Shown here: positions 11,300-23,958 of the stretch, one piece after another
Layout: each line of letters starts with the position of its first letter
Numbering within the stretch: position 1 is the first letter of the stretch
NCBI RefSeq assembly: GCF_028583425.1
Contig: NC_072790.1
Location: forward strand, 212,886,897 to 212,950,896
Origin: Eublepharis macularius
Taxonomy: Eukaryota; Chordata; Lepidosauria; Squamata; Eublepharidae
Length of the DNA: 64,000 nucleotides
Direction of reading: 5' to 3'
The notes under the pieces: generated by a model
Database searches by the model: none
The model's input: the letters and a program-made list of their open reading frames with translations, nothing else
Told to the model about the DNA's origin: nothing
Made by a program: the position numbers and the translations under genes

Positions 11300-12660
11300 T
11301 ATATATCCAAGGCAGTCCGCCCATCAAATTCAAAAAGTAGTCGGGGCACTGGCCAAAGGGGCTTTCTCTTCCTCCTCCAGAAAGGGAACGATCAGGAGGC
11401 GGTTGACGCTCATTTTTGGTTTGTTTGTTTGTTTAAATTTCCACCAGTGTCTCCGAACGACTCTTTCTTCCTCCTCTCTCCGTCCTGAAGAGGAAGGGAG
11501 AAAGAAAGGAAGGACCCTACCAAGATCCTACATCAGCCGCACACACGAGCACCCCTCCCTGCCTCGGGCTGCAGCACCAGCAAGCGTGCTCCAAGGGGGA
11601 AACGCCAGTGAAACTCTCCTAAGCTAATTACCCCTGATCTGGCAGGAGCCTGCAAGCGACAGCGCTGGGGGGAGAAACGGCATTCTCCCTCGCCAGTTCC
11701 CAACAAGTCTCCCTTCCCCCCTCACATACACAAGCAAAGCTCAGAGCAAAATCACTTCTCCTCCCACCGAGCTAGCCCTGATTTTCCTCCCCGCAGACAA
11801 GAGGAGCCCTACCTCCCTCGCCCACCTTTTCAGGAACAAACCTAGATACTGAGAAGTCTTGTCCAAAAATGGTGAGTCAACTGCCAGAAATAAGGCAGGA
11901 CCCCACCCCGCTGCCTGGTCCTCAGAGCTCGTCCTTCACCCCCACCCCTGCTTCAGCCTCTCCCTTCTTTGGCTTTTCCTAGGTGACTCACCACCATTTC
12001 AGCCCCTCACCCAGTCAGCCAGCTTCTTTCTCCCACAAGCCCTCCTTTCTGATCCCTGTTGGTTGGTTCCCTTTAGTGCCTCAGTGATGATGGCAGTCAC
12101 ACCTTCCCTCCTCTCTTCACACCCTCGGGTTAAGGGACTAATTCTCCCCTCACGGTTGCACACCCACAACCTCCACTTCTTCTCTCCTAAAGTAACGGCC
12201 ACCGAGCCTCAAGAGCACCGCATCGCGCGCACCCCTCCTCCTTTCCGTTCGCTAGAGGGGGGAGCTGAGAGATCCCTCCGCAACGCTGCAGAAGGAGAGA
12301 GAGAGAGAGAGAGCTTTTTGCAATTGCGCGCGCGCCGTTTTGGTTTTTTTTTATCCGTCCGCCGCTGGACTGGTTCAGAGGAATTAAGGAAAAGAGACGG
12401 AGGGGGGTGAACCGCTGCATGGCGCGCTCGCGCGCACAAACCAGCTGCAGTAACGGGAGACGGGAGCGCGCTGTAGAGGACGTTATAGAACGCAAGGAGG
12501 GCGCGCGTTCTCTGAGAAGAAAGCATAAAGGATGCAAGATGCCCCCCCCCTTTTTGGTAGTGATATGTCTTCTGGCCAGGCATTGCCGTGCCTGTGTATG
12601 AGTAATTCCTTATAGAGGCTCCTGACGGAAAGAGGTTAATGTTTGTTACCCTCCCGCCCC
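11300..12660 (-). promoter_or_regulatory. CpG-rich promoter and 5' UTR region of CCDC88A
   Basis: CpG dinucleotides are frequent here, unlike the AT-rich flanks, and densest at about 12.19-12.52 kb, where runs such as GCGCGCGCGCC and CGCGCTCGCGCGC occur. The block lies just upstream of the CCDC88A start codon. A (GA)n tract at about 12295-12313 and a homopyrimidine stretch lie inside it. The transcription start is not determined; the densest CpG part is about 1 kb from the ATG, so a long 5' UTR or an untranslated first exon is possible. Confidence 0.75.
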
Positions 12661-13329
12661 GCTGCACGCTCGTGAACTACTCTTGCTGACATGATGACAC
12701 GCCTTCCCTGTGTGAGGTGAAAAGGGTGTGTTAAACATATATGTGGCAGGAATGGAGGTTGGCTGGGAAGAGAATAATGTGTTCTTCTGTTTTGCAGACT
12801 CTTGGGCAAAACTCTGGTGGAAAGCACTGTTAGCCCAGCCCCCTAAAGGAACAGGGATTGCTTTCAAGATAGCAAAGATGTTCAAGATTAGGAGGGAGAG
12901 AGAGAGAGAGAAGGACGTGTCCTTTCACTTCTCGACACAATGGCTAAGGAAAGCCCTAGGAGTCAGTCTGTTTTTTTCTGCCTGGGTTCTATGTAGGTGT
13001 GGATTGGGAATGCTAATTTTTTTTTAGCACAGGTTGAAAGAATGGGAGTGGCTTTTTCAAAGCAATGTGTAAACAATTCTTTATATATTCTTTGCATTCA
13101 GTCACACTCTTCTCACACCAAGAACATAAAACTAGGTGAGGAGGATATGATGATGAAGGGGTGGAACTATGGACATCAAGCCCTGCTTGAAGTCTGATAA
13201 TCCTAACTGCCCCCCCCACATAGTAAGAGTACTGCCCCCTCTTGTATGCATGCATGCATGCATGATGCACACACACAAGTTCTCCCCACTAGAGAAGAGA
13301 GTATGGCATGGTTTCCATGTTCTACTTTA
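12661..13329. other. Intergenic flank beside the CCDC88A CpG region
   Basis: No gene seen. Contains a (GA)n run at about 12892-12912 and a TGCA/ATGC alternating tract at about 13245-13265. Confidence 0.5.
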
Positions 13330-13418
13330 ACAGTGCATTCCTAAGCATAATTATATCCTTCTAAGTCCATTCAAGTCAATAGGTTTAGAAAGAGTGTAAC
13401 TGTTTAGAATTGCACTGC
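13330..13418. mobile_element. Short MITE, ACAGTGCAATCCTAA family
   Basis: Inverted ends ACAGTGCATTCCTAAG and AGAATTGCACTG flank a core with CATTCAAGTCAATAGG. A cleaner copy is at 34185-34276. Confidence 0.7.
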
Positions 13419-13649
13419 AATCCTCTTTGGCTACTGTTGTGTACATACAGACAAGTATATACAAAGAGACAAGTACACAAGACCTGTTAAAACGGTTCTC
13501 CAGCAGAGGTGCATGGATCCTTTTGGATTCCAAAATGTTCTGGGGGATTTTAGGATTCCAAATATGTGCTCTATTGAGGCTGCAGTGGGAGCTTAGAACA
13601 TGAAGCTCCCCAAGGCCAGCTTCTTGGTTTACCATAGAGCTAAGTGACC

Positions 13650-15840
13650 TAAAGAGGGTTGAAAGATGTCTAGAAAGGCGCTGGTGGAAAACTCATGCTG
13701 AATCTAATACAGCATGCTACAGAGCCTATTGGAAGACCTATGATGACACGATGAGAGTGGCAAAGAAACATAATTTCTCTGCAATCATTGCATCAGCTGG
13801 TTCATAACCATCCCAGTTGGTTAAAGTATCTCTACATCTTTTATCTGAACTTTTTCTGTCTCAGGAATATTCAATTAGCTGTGACACCTTTGCAGAGATT
13901 TTTGCTTATAAAATAGATACTCTGATCTGGATGCCAGCTGTAATATAGACAAGACAGAATAATTGCTTAATATACCATTTGGTCCACTTATGGACCACTT
14001 TGACTCAGTTACAGTAAGGGACATTGACAGAATCCAGGCATCTGTGAAGGCCACTATTTGTGCACTATCTCTGCCCTTGGCCGCTAAAATCATGTTAGGA
14101 CCACATAAAAGAATATCAGTAACTCACTCAAGGCACCTTCCCTCAACAACTCAAAGAGGCAGTTATCTGCTCACTATTTTTAAAAAATCCATAGACAAAA
14201 ATTATGTAGTCAATTATCACCCAGTCCCTAATCTGCCCTTTCTGAGCAAAGTGGTTGAGAGAGCAGTAACTGGCCAACTCCAGGCCTTGGACAACTCTGG
14301 TGCCTTGGATCCTTTTCAGTATGGTTTTAGGCCAGGCTATAGGACAGAGACAGCCCTAGTGCCTCTAGTTGACAGCCTCTGCCTAAATGTAGACAAAGGT
14401 CATGCTTTATTATTGCTCCTTCTAGATCTATCTGCAGCCTTCAACACAGTAGACCATGCCATCCTGTTGAGACATTTGGAGGCAAAAGTAGGTATTGGGA
14501 TGTGCCTTGTACTGGTGTGAATCATTCCTCATGGGACAGACTCAAATGGTTGTTATTGGAAATCAGCTATCTTCAGCGTGGGACATACTTTGCGGAGTTC
14601 CACAGGGCACAATCTTTATTTCCTGTTATTCAACGTGTATGTAAAGCCTTTAGGAGAAATAATTCATAGCTATGGAATTGAATGTCATCAATATGCACAT
14701 GACACCGTGATCTATATTTCACTATCCAAATCTCTTGGTTGATACAATAGAAGTTTTAAGTCACTGCCTGACAGCTGTGGTCAAGTGGCTGAAAGTGAAC
14801 AGATTGAAGCTGAATCCAGACAAGATGGAAATTATGCTGGTGAGAAGGCAGAGATCTTGAAGGATATTTTGCTCCCCACTTTTAATGGGGTTCAGTTAAC
14901 CCTTGCAGACTCGGTTAAGAGCTTAGGGGTTATACTGGATCATGCACTGCTGCTAGAGAAGCAAGTTAATGCAGCTGCAAAAATGCCTTTTCCCAACTCA
15001 GTCTTGCCCGGAAGATGGCCCCTACCTTGATACAATTAATCTGGACACCTGGATCCATTCCATCGTAACATTGAGACTAGTCTGCTGTAATGCACTCTAC
15101 ATAGGTCTCCCCTCAAAGTCAACTCAGACTCCAGTTGGTGCCAAATGCCACCGCTTGGTTATTATCAGGAAGTAGAGCATGTATAATTACTTCCATTCTG
15201 CAGTCACTGCATTGGTTACCTATCAGGTCCCAGGCTCAGTTCAAGGTTTTGGCTATCACATACAAAGCCCTTCATGGCCTTGTTCACTCATATCTACAGA
15301 ACCACCTCTCTATGCTCCACCATGGCAGCTTCTCATCTGAACAGGGCCTTCCACAGGGGGCATCTTGCACATGGGTAAAATCAACAATTGCCCACACACA
15401 CACACATTCCCTGTAGTGGCCCACCTTATGAAATGGTCTGTCTGATGAGGTTAGGAGGGCTCCCAATTTCCTGGCTTTTCACAAACTGTTCAAAACTGAA
15501 TTATTCAGGAGAGTTTTTTTATACCGATAAAGATGTACTGTAAGGAAGTAGTTTAAAAAATGCATTGGTAAAGAGATACAGACTGTAGAGTATACCACTG
15601 GGTCATTTCTGCATTGTTTAATATGTCAGATTTAGAATTGTTTATGTTCTGTTTCAGCATTGTTTCAGTTCTGTATCAGACTTCTGCTTGTTTTCAAATC
15701 TCTGCAAATTTGTATTTGCATACCCTATTGCATTGTTTATTGATTGTCTCTGCTGTTGATCATATTGACTTATACTGTGTAAACTGTCTGGACTCTCAGT
15801 GAGAAAGGCAAACTATAAATCATGTAAAAATAAAATAAAA
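13650..15840 (+). mobile_element. L2/CR1-like LINE, 5'-truncated, ~2.2 kb
   Basis: Plus-strand reverse transcriptase in broken frames: NYHPVPNLPFLSKVVERAV, FQYGFRPGYRTETALVPL, LLLLDLSAAFNTVDHAILL (the region A motif), a VPQG-like start, then the catalytic box as YAHD instead of YADD, and SLHWLPIRSQAQFKVLAIT. The AT-rich 3' UTR ends in an (ATAAAATA)-type tail near 15840. Frameshifts, stops and the changed catalytic box show it is inactive. It is the longest LINE of the window. Confidence 0.88.
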
Positions 15841-15972
15841 TACTAGTCCAAAAAGCCATTGCCACTCCCTTGTTTGTGTGCAAGCACCAGTGGTAGCTCA
15901 GAGGAGCAGGGAGAGACAAGCAGAAATATTTGCAACCTGCTGTTGCATGGCAGCAGATCTTGGGGTCAGTAG

Positions 15973-16172
15973 GGAGCCATGGCTCAGAGGCAAAGCATCT
16001 GCTTGGTATGCAGAAGGTCTCAGGTTCAATCCCCAACATCTCCATTTAAAAGGATCAGGTAGTATGTGGTGTGAAAGACCTCTGCCTGAGACCCTGGAGA
16101 GTTGCTGCCTGTCAGAATAAATACTTTATTTGATTGAGCATTGACTCAGTATAAGGCAGCTTCATATGTTCA
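15973..16172 (+). mobile_element. tRNA-headed SINE (family C)
   Basis: Head CATGGCTCAGAGGCAAAGC with TATGCAGAAGGT and B-box GGTTCAATCCC, body AGACCTCTGCCTGAGACCC, tail CAGTATAAGGCAGCTTCATA. Confidence 0.85.
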
Positions 16173-16255
16173 GTGGAGGTCGTTGTGTGGCTAGAAAATA
16201 TTACTGTTTAAAAATCTAAAATAGTAATCTGTATATGATGAAGGCAAGTAGTGGT

Positions 16256-16437
16256 TCAGCATGGTATAGTTTGAGCTCATCAGATCTCAGAAGCTAAGCT
16301 TGGCTGGTACTTGGATGGGAGGAATCTACAGAGGAAAGCTTTGGCAAACTACCTCTACTCCTCACTTGCCTTGAAAACCCCTTGATTAAGTTGCCATAAG
16401 TTGGCTGTGACTTGATGGCACACACATACACATATGA
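16256..16437 (+). mobile_element. 5S-rRNA-headed SINE
   Basis: The head resembles 5S rRNA (CATCAGATCTCAGAAGCTAA followed by TACTTGGATGGGA). The body has TTGCCTTGAAAACCCC and CCATAAGTTGGCTGTGACTT, and the 3' end is CA-rich. Further copies are at 28822 and 59518. Confidence 0.8.
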
Positions 16438-16439
16438 TG

Positions 16440-19190
16440 ACAGCACAACTAAAACATGTGTTCAAACAGTTGTTTCCTGCAAGCAAGCAATTCTGAACTA
16501 TTTGTAATTGTATATGTGTGGTAAAAGTGTACTACACAGCAACTAACAGGAATTTTTCACAACAGTAACAGCTCTGGTTCTAGCCTCCATGTTGTGAGCA
16601 CTGCTGTCAACTTGGAGGTATCTATCTACCATAGGGTCACCAAATGTTTACCTGGGAATGGTCATGACTGTCAGTACAAAAGAAGAAATTACTATATGGG
16701 AACTATCCCAAAGCATACACTTTCATCTTGTATTTCCTTGCTTGGGCTTGAATTCCATCTGTCACCAAAACTCAATACTATTTGTTTGTTTGTTTTCTTT
16801 ATTGTATTCCTATATATATACCACTTTTCAGACTATTGTCTCCCCCAAACAGCGCTCATTACACACAGGAGAGAAGTCACTGTCCTCGGGCTTACAAATT
16901 CCAAAAACAACACACCTAAGGGAAGGAGAGTAGAAGGATGGGATGGCAGAGAAATCAGTCTGGTAACATCAGAACAAAGTAAGTGCTTATATCCAGTTAG
17001 GCAAATCTGATTTTCCCTTACTGGTGTTCATCCAAGGAAGAAGGGGGTGCAGACTCCTGGTGGCTTCTAAACATCTGTTTGACAGAAGCGGCTAGAGAAG
17101 GGTCTTCTCCTTGTTTCGGCAGGCCCTGGACAGATGGCAGCTATAGCAGACTTTTATCTGCTAAGAAGCAATCTCCTCACATCTGTCTCAAAATAAACAC
17201 CCCTCCCCCTGTTTTTCAGATATATACAAATGAATGCTGATGATCACATTTAGGAAACTCACTTGTGCATCTCTGAGCTTCCAGACATGCACAAAATTCA
17301 TCTGGGAGTATCACTGTTCATGTGTGAAATGTCAATAATCAACATTTTTTATTATTTTATGGTAGCATAAGCATTTATACACCATTGACGGAATTTAAAT
17401 TTTTCATTCAACCTGCAGAGAAGAAGGAGGCTTGCTGCAGAAAAGTAAATGAGGCCAAGTTAATTGATTTGCCTACATGGTTGGCATTATTAAACTCTTG
17501 TGTATAAATCACTGCATTAACAGAGGGGATTTTATGTGCTTAATAGTCATGACGAGTGCTTATATGCAATATTGATAAAGCAGTTTACAAAAATTTCAGA
17601 TGGCATAAGAGCCATAGCTTTTTCTCACATATGTCAAGAATGGAAATGTATTTATCAGCACTTTCTCCTCCTTTTCAGTATTTTCTCTCATTCCTCAGGT
17701 TTCTTGTAGATTTATAAGCATGAACTGGATTGGAGATGCTTAAAAGGTAATGGCTGAAAAAAAATTCCGAACAGGGTAGAACAACTAAACAGATTATACT
17801 TTTAACCCAAATATCTAGACAGCAACCATGTTTCTAATTCTCCTCAGGAAGAACAGTTCTCTTCAACCTTTTTTACTCCCCATGACACAAAAGAAAAATT
17901 CTTTGTAAAAAGGGTGGGGGGGACTAAATTACCGGTTGAAGGAAATCCAACCTTTAAAATCATATTTCAAAGAAAAGAGAATTAATGGTGATAGATTTGT
18001 TTGCAAAGATAAGATTTGATCTTCCCTATTTTAATCAAATACAGATATAGGGAGATGAGACAGATCATGTCTCTCTTCCTCACCAGCAAATTAGTTCTTG
18101 TTGGAAGAGTGTTATTATGAGGCTTCAAGATGAAACGAAAATGGAGGAGGGGGAAAGAGAAAGGGATGTGGATTACAGTAAAGGGTCTGGCAATACATGA
18201 GTTAAATAATTGCCAATAAACTCCCAGCCCTTGAAGGCAACTACAAAAGGATTTTTGTAAAAGCCTGAATAACTGTCCTGGAAGCTGTCTCTGGTAATGC
18301 TATACAGTACACAATTCAACATTCAAATACTATGGAACTTCTCTGGCTCATCAGCTTTTAAGTTTTCATCAGGCACCAATGACATAGGTCATTTCCTGGT
18401 TTTTAAGACCCATAAGAAGTGCTGCTGTTAGAAACATCAAGACACAGACTAGTCAAAAAGGAACTGGTTCCTTAGAAATAGTTCATCTGGAAATCTGTTT
18501 TTAATGACAGGAAGGTGTTGTTGTAAAAATAAAAAACCAATCTATGTACACATGGCTTGTTTCAGTTTTCCATGACCTGAAGACTGCATGAGATGTTTAG
18601 CATATTATGAACATCTTCAGTGAATGGTAACTAGGTGGGGGACAGGACAATTACTGTTAATTTATTATTTTACTCCACAGAGGATTACTAGAAAATTACT
18701 AGTTGGCTGGCAAATCTTGTGGTCAAAAGAAGGTGCAATTAACCTGTCTTTTCCCAAAGAACTATTATGCACTGGTATGACCAAGAAATGGAATCAGGAC
18801 AAAATAAACAGACTGCAATCTAGAGCATAGTTGAAAAGGTGCTAAATCTGCCTCATCCCTTACGCTGATGGTGATGTCGTTTACTTTTTCTTTCTAAAAA
18901 ATAATAATTACTACTCACTCCAATGAAGAAAAGTAAAGTACAGCACTTGAGAACAAAAAGGGGCTCTTTACACATATACTAAACAAGAGTTTGATTAGTG
19001 GAAACCCCAATTAAATGTGTGATGTGGGGTGGGATTCGACTCATCTCCTCAGGCAAGATTAAATGATATTGGCAGATCCTAGGCAGATGGAAATAGCCCC
19101 CCTCCCCGCATAGCCCTTCTTTGTTAGTTAAAGCATGCGGGGTGGAAAGAAGAAAATGAAGATACTTCTCCTGCCGGTGCATGCACATAG
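16440..19190. other. Intergenic, no gene seen
   Basis: AT-rich sequence with short open frames only. Possible degraded repeat at 16770-16960. No splice-bounded conserved coding segment recognised. Confidence 0.45.
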
Positions 19191-19192
19191 GA

Positions 19193-19418
19193 GCTGCTGC
19201 ACTATAGTGGTTAAGTGGCTGGGCTCCGAGCCACCACTCTGCTGGTTTGATTCCCACTACAGCCATGAACCCTACAGATGGTCTTAGGTAAGCCACTCCT
19301 TTCAGCCCCAGCTCCCCAGCTGTACTGTGGGGAGAATAACAACACTGGCTTTGTTCACTGATCTGAGTGGGCACTAATCTGGCCAGAAAGGCAGTATATA
19401 AGCACATTGATGTAATTT
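19193..19418 (+). mobile_element. tRNA-headed SINE (family A, diverged)
   Basis: CTATAGTGGTTAAGTGGCTGG head, GGTTTGATTCCCACTA B-box, CTGTGGGGAGAATAACAAC body and GCAGTATATAAGCACATTGA tail. Confidence 0.75.
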
Positions 19419-19439
19419 GTGCCCAGTTGCTGTTTTGGA

Positions 19440-21160
19440 TCATACATGGGCAGGCCAATCCTAAGGGGAGGGGGTGAAAGTCCATAGGACTTCAGCTTAC
19501 GCGGGCAGAAATGGCCGGTACGCAGAGGCAAAGCCCCCTCTGTCAGCGACATGCCAAGGCGTGCCACTGTGGCCGCCACCACCAGGGCTGCCAGGCGGCT
19601 GTACAGAGGCAGGAGTGTGGCGCAGGTCTCCGCGCCCGCACTGGAGGGGCCATGCCAGGGGCAGGGCCAGAGTTGGTTGTCTCCCTAACACGCCACAGCC
19701 GCGGGAATGCCCATTGGGCCGGGAAAAAGTTACACCCAGCAAAAAAGTGGCGTAGCCCATAGGAGCCTATTGCCAAGGAGGGATCAGGCCCCTCTGTCGG
19801 CGGCATATCCCGTCCCTGCAGCAAGAGGGAGCATAGGATCTGGACTACCCGGGGGACCAATCTGCTTGTGAACTCGTGGCAGATGAGCCCCCCTCCCCGT
19901 GGCCAATCCACATCACAGATGTACTACAAAACACCCGGATGTGCTGGGTACAGCCAGGTAAGTGGCAGTGTGGCCTGAGCCCCCAATTGTGGGGACTTTG
20001 CATGCAAGGCGGGAGATTGGGCAGGTACGGTGGAGGGCCATGTGTGCAGTTGGTGGCACTTAGCAGAATTTTGCAAGCACTTTGCGCTCACACAAGGAAA
20101 AGTTGCAAAGTCTGGAATGCCTAACTGGCAACCCCTTACCACCGAACGTTTTCCCACAGGTTGTCAGGCTATGGAGTTACATCTCAGGAAGGGATGAGGG
20201 AGAACGGACAGGTGAAGAGAAGACAGGGTGGAAGCCTGCGCAGCTCGGTTTACCTTGCCAGCTGCATACCATTCCTGCAGCTGCCAAAACTACTGTCTTC
20301 AGGTGGGGCTTGCCAGTGGGGAGTGCAGCTGCAGCAACAGCACGGCATGTAGGCAGTTGGGAAGTGCACAGAACCTGATGGGGGCATTGGGGCAGCAGCT
20401 CCCATTGGCCGAATAGGGGCCGCCAGTCAGACCTCCGAATCCCAGGAGTGGGTGGGCTGGGTAGGGGGTGGGGCCAGAGGGCAGCTTGGTCATGTGGGCC
20501 ATCCCTCCAATGGTGGAGAGCTCACAAGTGCCACCCTCACTCCCTGACAGGAGGCCCCCAACAATGCACAGCGCTGTCTCCAAGGAGGGTTCTGCCTTGC
20601 CTGGTCAAGTGTCCCACCACGACCTCTTCGTCCGGGTCTCTGCTGCAGGCCCCAAGCATGGCTCCTCGCTAAGCCAGAGGGTCTGCAGCAGAGGACTCAG
20701 TGCAGGCTAGCGCAATCCGCTTCTCATGTGTGATTTTCCCTTTGCAAGCAGGTCGCCGACTCGCCACCCGTCAGGTGGAGCAGTGGACAGGGCACCCACT
20801 CAGTCGGCCCATGTGAGCCTCTGCATTGAAGTGGCCCCACCTGGTGAGCTTGGTCAGAGGGTGAGATGGGCCGGAGCCCTGCCCGTGGAGTGGATGGAAC
20901 AGGGAAGCGGTCAGATGTCCAGACAAGGCTGGCGGAAGTCCCAGCCCCCGCCCCCAGGGGTCCGGGAGTTGCATTCACTCAAGCGCCTCCTGGAACATTT
21001 GCAGAACAGTAAACTACACAATGTGTCCAAGTCCTCTGTCTGTCTATTTTCTGCCCAGTTACCTATGTACAACCCTTTACCCCAGGGCTCCCTCACAGGC
21101 TGGGCGTCATGGGCTGTGGCCAGAGGTGGGGACATGGGATTTTAATCAGCTGTTGAAAAA
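19440..21160. other. GC-rich block of unknown origin, ~1.7 kb
   Basis: Sharp rise in GC and CpG relative to AT-rich flanks. The left part has a CAGGCCAATCCTAAGG edge similar to the CAATCCTAA ends of small elements elsewhere in the window. No transposase, reverse transcriptase or spliced gene is recognised, and the many short frames on both strands look like GC-rich chance frames. A non-autonomous DNA transposon is the likeliest explanation. Confidence 0.5.
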
Positions 21161-22070
21161 AAAGCAAAACAACTCATTATGCTATGCAAGTGCTTTGTCA
21201 GTTTTAGACAAACACTGGCTTCCTGTGTTTGAACAGTGTCCAAAATAATTTAAATAGCTAACATCTAAAGCAACTTTGGGACAATGCCTTAGAATGTAGG
21301 TATTTAAATAATTAATTTAACATTCATATAAAGAAAATTACTTTATCTACTTTTGTATTCATATATATATTCTTAGAACATTGTTTTATATAACTGCTTG
21401 GAAGTCATTGCTTAATGTAAAGGTGAAAATTTTAGAAATAAACAGATTTTGATCCAAACAGATATTGAAGTATGGAGTAGAGCCCAATCCATCCAGTCCA
21501 CAAAACATCAAGTGCCACAAGACTAATTCATTCCAGTCCAGAATCACTGGACATACTCAACAAAAAGCAACTAACTTAACTGAAGATGAAAAGCCTGAGT
21601 GTATGAGTTGATGTATCAATTCAGCAATCACTATAGAATGGCTGCACAGATCATGTTAGTGATAATGCCATTTCCACACAAGTTATTTGTCCCAGGTTCA
21701 AGTTTCTTGGAAAGCATTTTTCCCTTCACGTTTCCTCAGCACCATGATATATTTGTGCACTTCCCAGGGCTTCCCTGATTTCCCCCTGATTTTTCTGTAA
21801 CATAATTTGTTCTGAAGTTTTGTGAAAGATTGCAACAAATCCTGGATGACAGCTGTGTGGGCAAGAAATCTTGGGTTTTTTCAGCACTGTAGCCATTTTC
21901 CTCACAGCAGCCATTTCTTCCCCTTATAATTGGGGAGATTGTTTTAACTGGCAACTGAAAATCATTATATATGTTATAATAACCTTATGTATAACAGGTT
22001 CTCTGAATTCCCACCTTGCTTTTTTAAAAAATGAAAGCTGGGATTTCTGATATACTTTTATACATATTGC

Positions 22071-22325
22071 CAGGGCTTTTTTTTCTGGGAAAAGAGGTGG
22101 TGAAAGTCAATGAGTTGCCCTTGGGGAAAATGGTCACATGGCTGGTGGCCCCACGCCCCCTGATCTCCAGACAGAGGGGAGTTTAGATTGCCCGCTGGAG
22201 CAGCGCGGAGGGCAATCTAAACTCCCCTCTGTCTGAAGATCAGGGGGCGGGGCCACCAGCCATGTGACCATTTTCAAGAGGTTCCGGAACTCTGTTCCAC
22301 CCCGTTCCTGCTGAAAAAAGCCCTG
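22071..22325. mobile_element. Palindromic hAT-like MITE, 255 bp
   Basis: Ends CAGGGCTTTTTT and AAAAAAGCCCTG, with a perfect 8-bp target duplication CATATTGC at 22063-22070 and 22326-22333. Long inverted arms: GGTCACATGGCTGGTGGCC reappears inverted as GGCCACCAGCCATGTGACC, and GGGGAGTTTAGATTGCC as GGCAATCTAAACTCCCC. Confidence 0.92.
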
Positions 22326-22333
22326 CATATTGC

Positions 22334-23750
22334 TATATTTATGTTCAATTGCTGATTTTTTAAAAACTTACAAAGCCCTGGTGGATCAGGGGAGCTGGGA
22401 TGGCCACTGCTGGAGGCTGATGGGAGAAGGAAACTATGGTGAAACCAAGGGTTTCCAGTTTTGTAACAGAGGGGATATTTTCCACCCTTCCCCTTCTTCC
22501 TTCTTGTGAGTAAACCTTTGCTTCAATTACAAACATCCAAAAGGATGTTCTGGAGTTAACCTGTGCCAAGATGTTCCCAATTCTCTTCATTTCTGGCACT
22601 GCAAGTCCCAGCTCTTGCTATTGCTTCATCAGGTATTGCTACAACTTTTTTGGCAAAAAGCAGAACTGCTCACTCAGTACTTCTACTATTAAATATCACA
22701 TGCCATGGGGTTGGCAAGCAGTGGCCGCTCCCTAATATGTAATATACTTCCTTATCAGTAGACAGTGTAACACCTCTTTTAAAGAAAGGATCCAAAACAC
22801 TGCAGACTATTTATGTCTCAGAAAAACTAGTGAAAACTATTACTAAGAGTACTAAGAGTACAATCTATCAGTAGGCTTAGAAGGGTGTGGCTCTGCTTAG
22901 GATTGTATGTATGGCTGTATAATTCTTGAACATATAGAACAGCAAGACTTACTGAAGAAGAATCATGATTCTTGCAATCTGGAAAGCCTTGCCCCCCTCA
23001 CTAAACTTTCAGAATTATTTGACAGTATCAACAACCACACAGACAGGGATAAGATGCAAGATCCAGTGTGCTTGAATTTTATCTTTTGACAAAGTGCATC
23101 ATGAAAATCTTCAAAGAAAAAAATAGACATGAAAGAATGTTATCTTCTGGAATTACAGATGGCTAAAGGATAAGGAGGACTGGAAGGGATAACTTTGTGC
23201 AAGAGTGTGTGATGCAGAGATGGGTTCTCATGGGAGTCAGCCAGACTGAAATGGGATAAGAAGAATTGTAGGAGGGGACAGCTAAGGAGGGAGGGCAGCC
23301 TCCCTGTCCTCCCTCCACCGCTTGCAACTGGTCCTGCTCCTTCTGGTATTGTGTGTGTGTTTTCCTGAAGGAATAAACAATCTCTATGAGTCAAGGCTCT
23401 TGCCCTCAAGGAACAGAAATAGTTTTTTAAATGTTGCCAATGTGCTTTAAAGTCTACATAGGTAGAATTTCATTAGGAAAGGGATCATGCATTTGATTTC
23501 TCCTCTCCTTCCCTTCTATACATGCACAAAAAATATTTATTGCATTTTCTTCTGCCTTTCTTTCATCACAGAACTCAGGACAAACCATACAGAGGAGGTT
23601 CCCTGGAGGTCACTATCCAGACACTGACCAGATGCAGACTGACTGAGCTTTGCAGAGTTGCTGTCTCATGTACCTTCACACCATAGTTAATTGAGCCAGG
23701 CATGCCCTTCCCACTTTTTTTGGTAATATATTTGCCAGACAGTCCTCTCC
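22334..23750. other. Intergenic, no gene seen
   Basis: Only small relics are visible, such as a partial CAATCCTAA-type fragment at about 22855-22905 (TTAGAAGGGTGTGGCTCTGC). Confidence 0.45.
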
Positions 23751-23751
23751 T

Positions 23752-23958
23752 CCAGAGCCACTGTTGTATAGTGGTTAGAGTAGGATCTGGGTGACTCAGG
23801 TTCAAATCCCCACTCTGTCATGGAAGCCTGCTGGGTGACCTTGGGCCAGTCACTCTCTCCCAGCCTAACAACAGGGTTGTTTTGAGGATAAAATGGAGGA
23901 GAAGGTTATAAACCATTTTGGGTCCTCATTGTGGAATAAATGAAATAAATAAAATTAA
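23752..23958 (+). mobile_element. tRNA-headed SINE (family B)
   Basis: GTATAGTGGTTAGAGTAGGA head, GGTTCAAATCCCC B-box, GGGCCAGTCACTCTCTCCC, and GAGGATAAAATGGAGGAGAA tail. Confidence 0.85.

Noticed and set aside
11859..12410. 183-codon plus-strand open frame upstream of CCDC88A
   Set aside because: Lies in the GC-rich promoter region with no recognisable domain or splice context; probably a chance frame.
15973..16050. tRNA gene, from A-box and B-box motifs
   Set aside because: The motifs belong to the head of a SINE; the tRNA cloverleaf is not complete and the same head recurs in several SINE copies.
16256..16330. 5S rRNA gene
   Set aside because: Only the 5S-like head of a SINE, followed by an unrelated body and repeated elsewhere.
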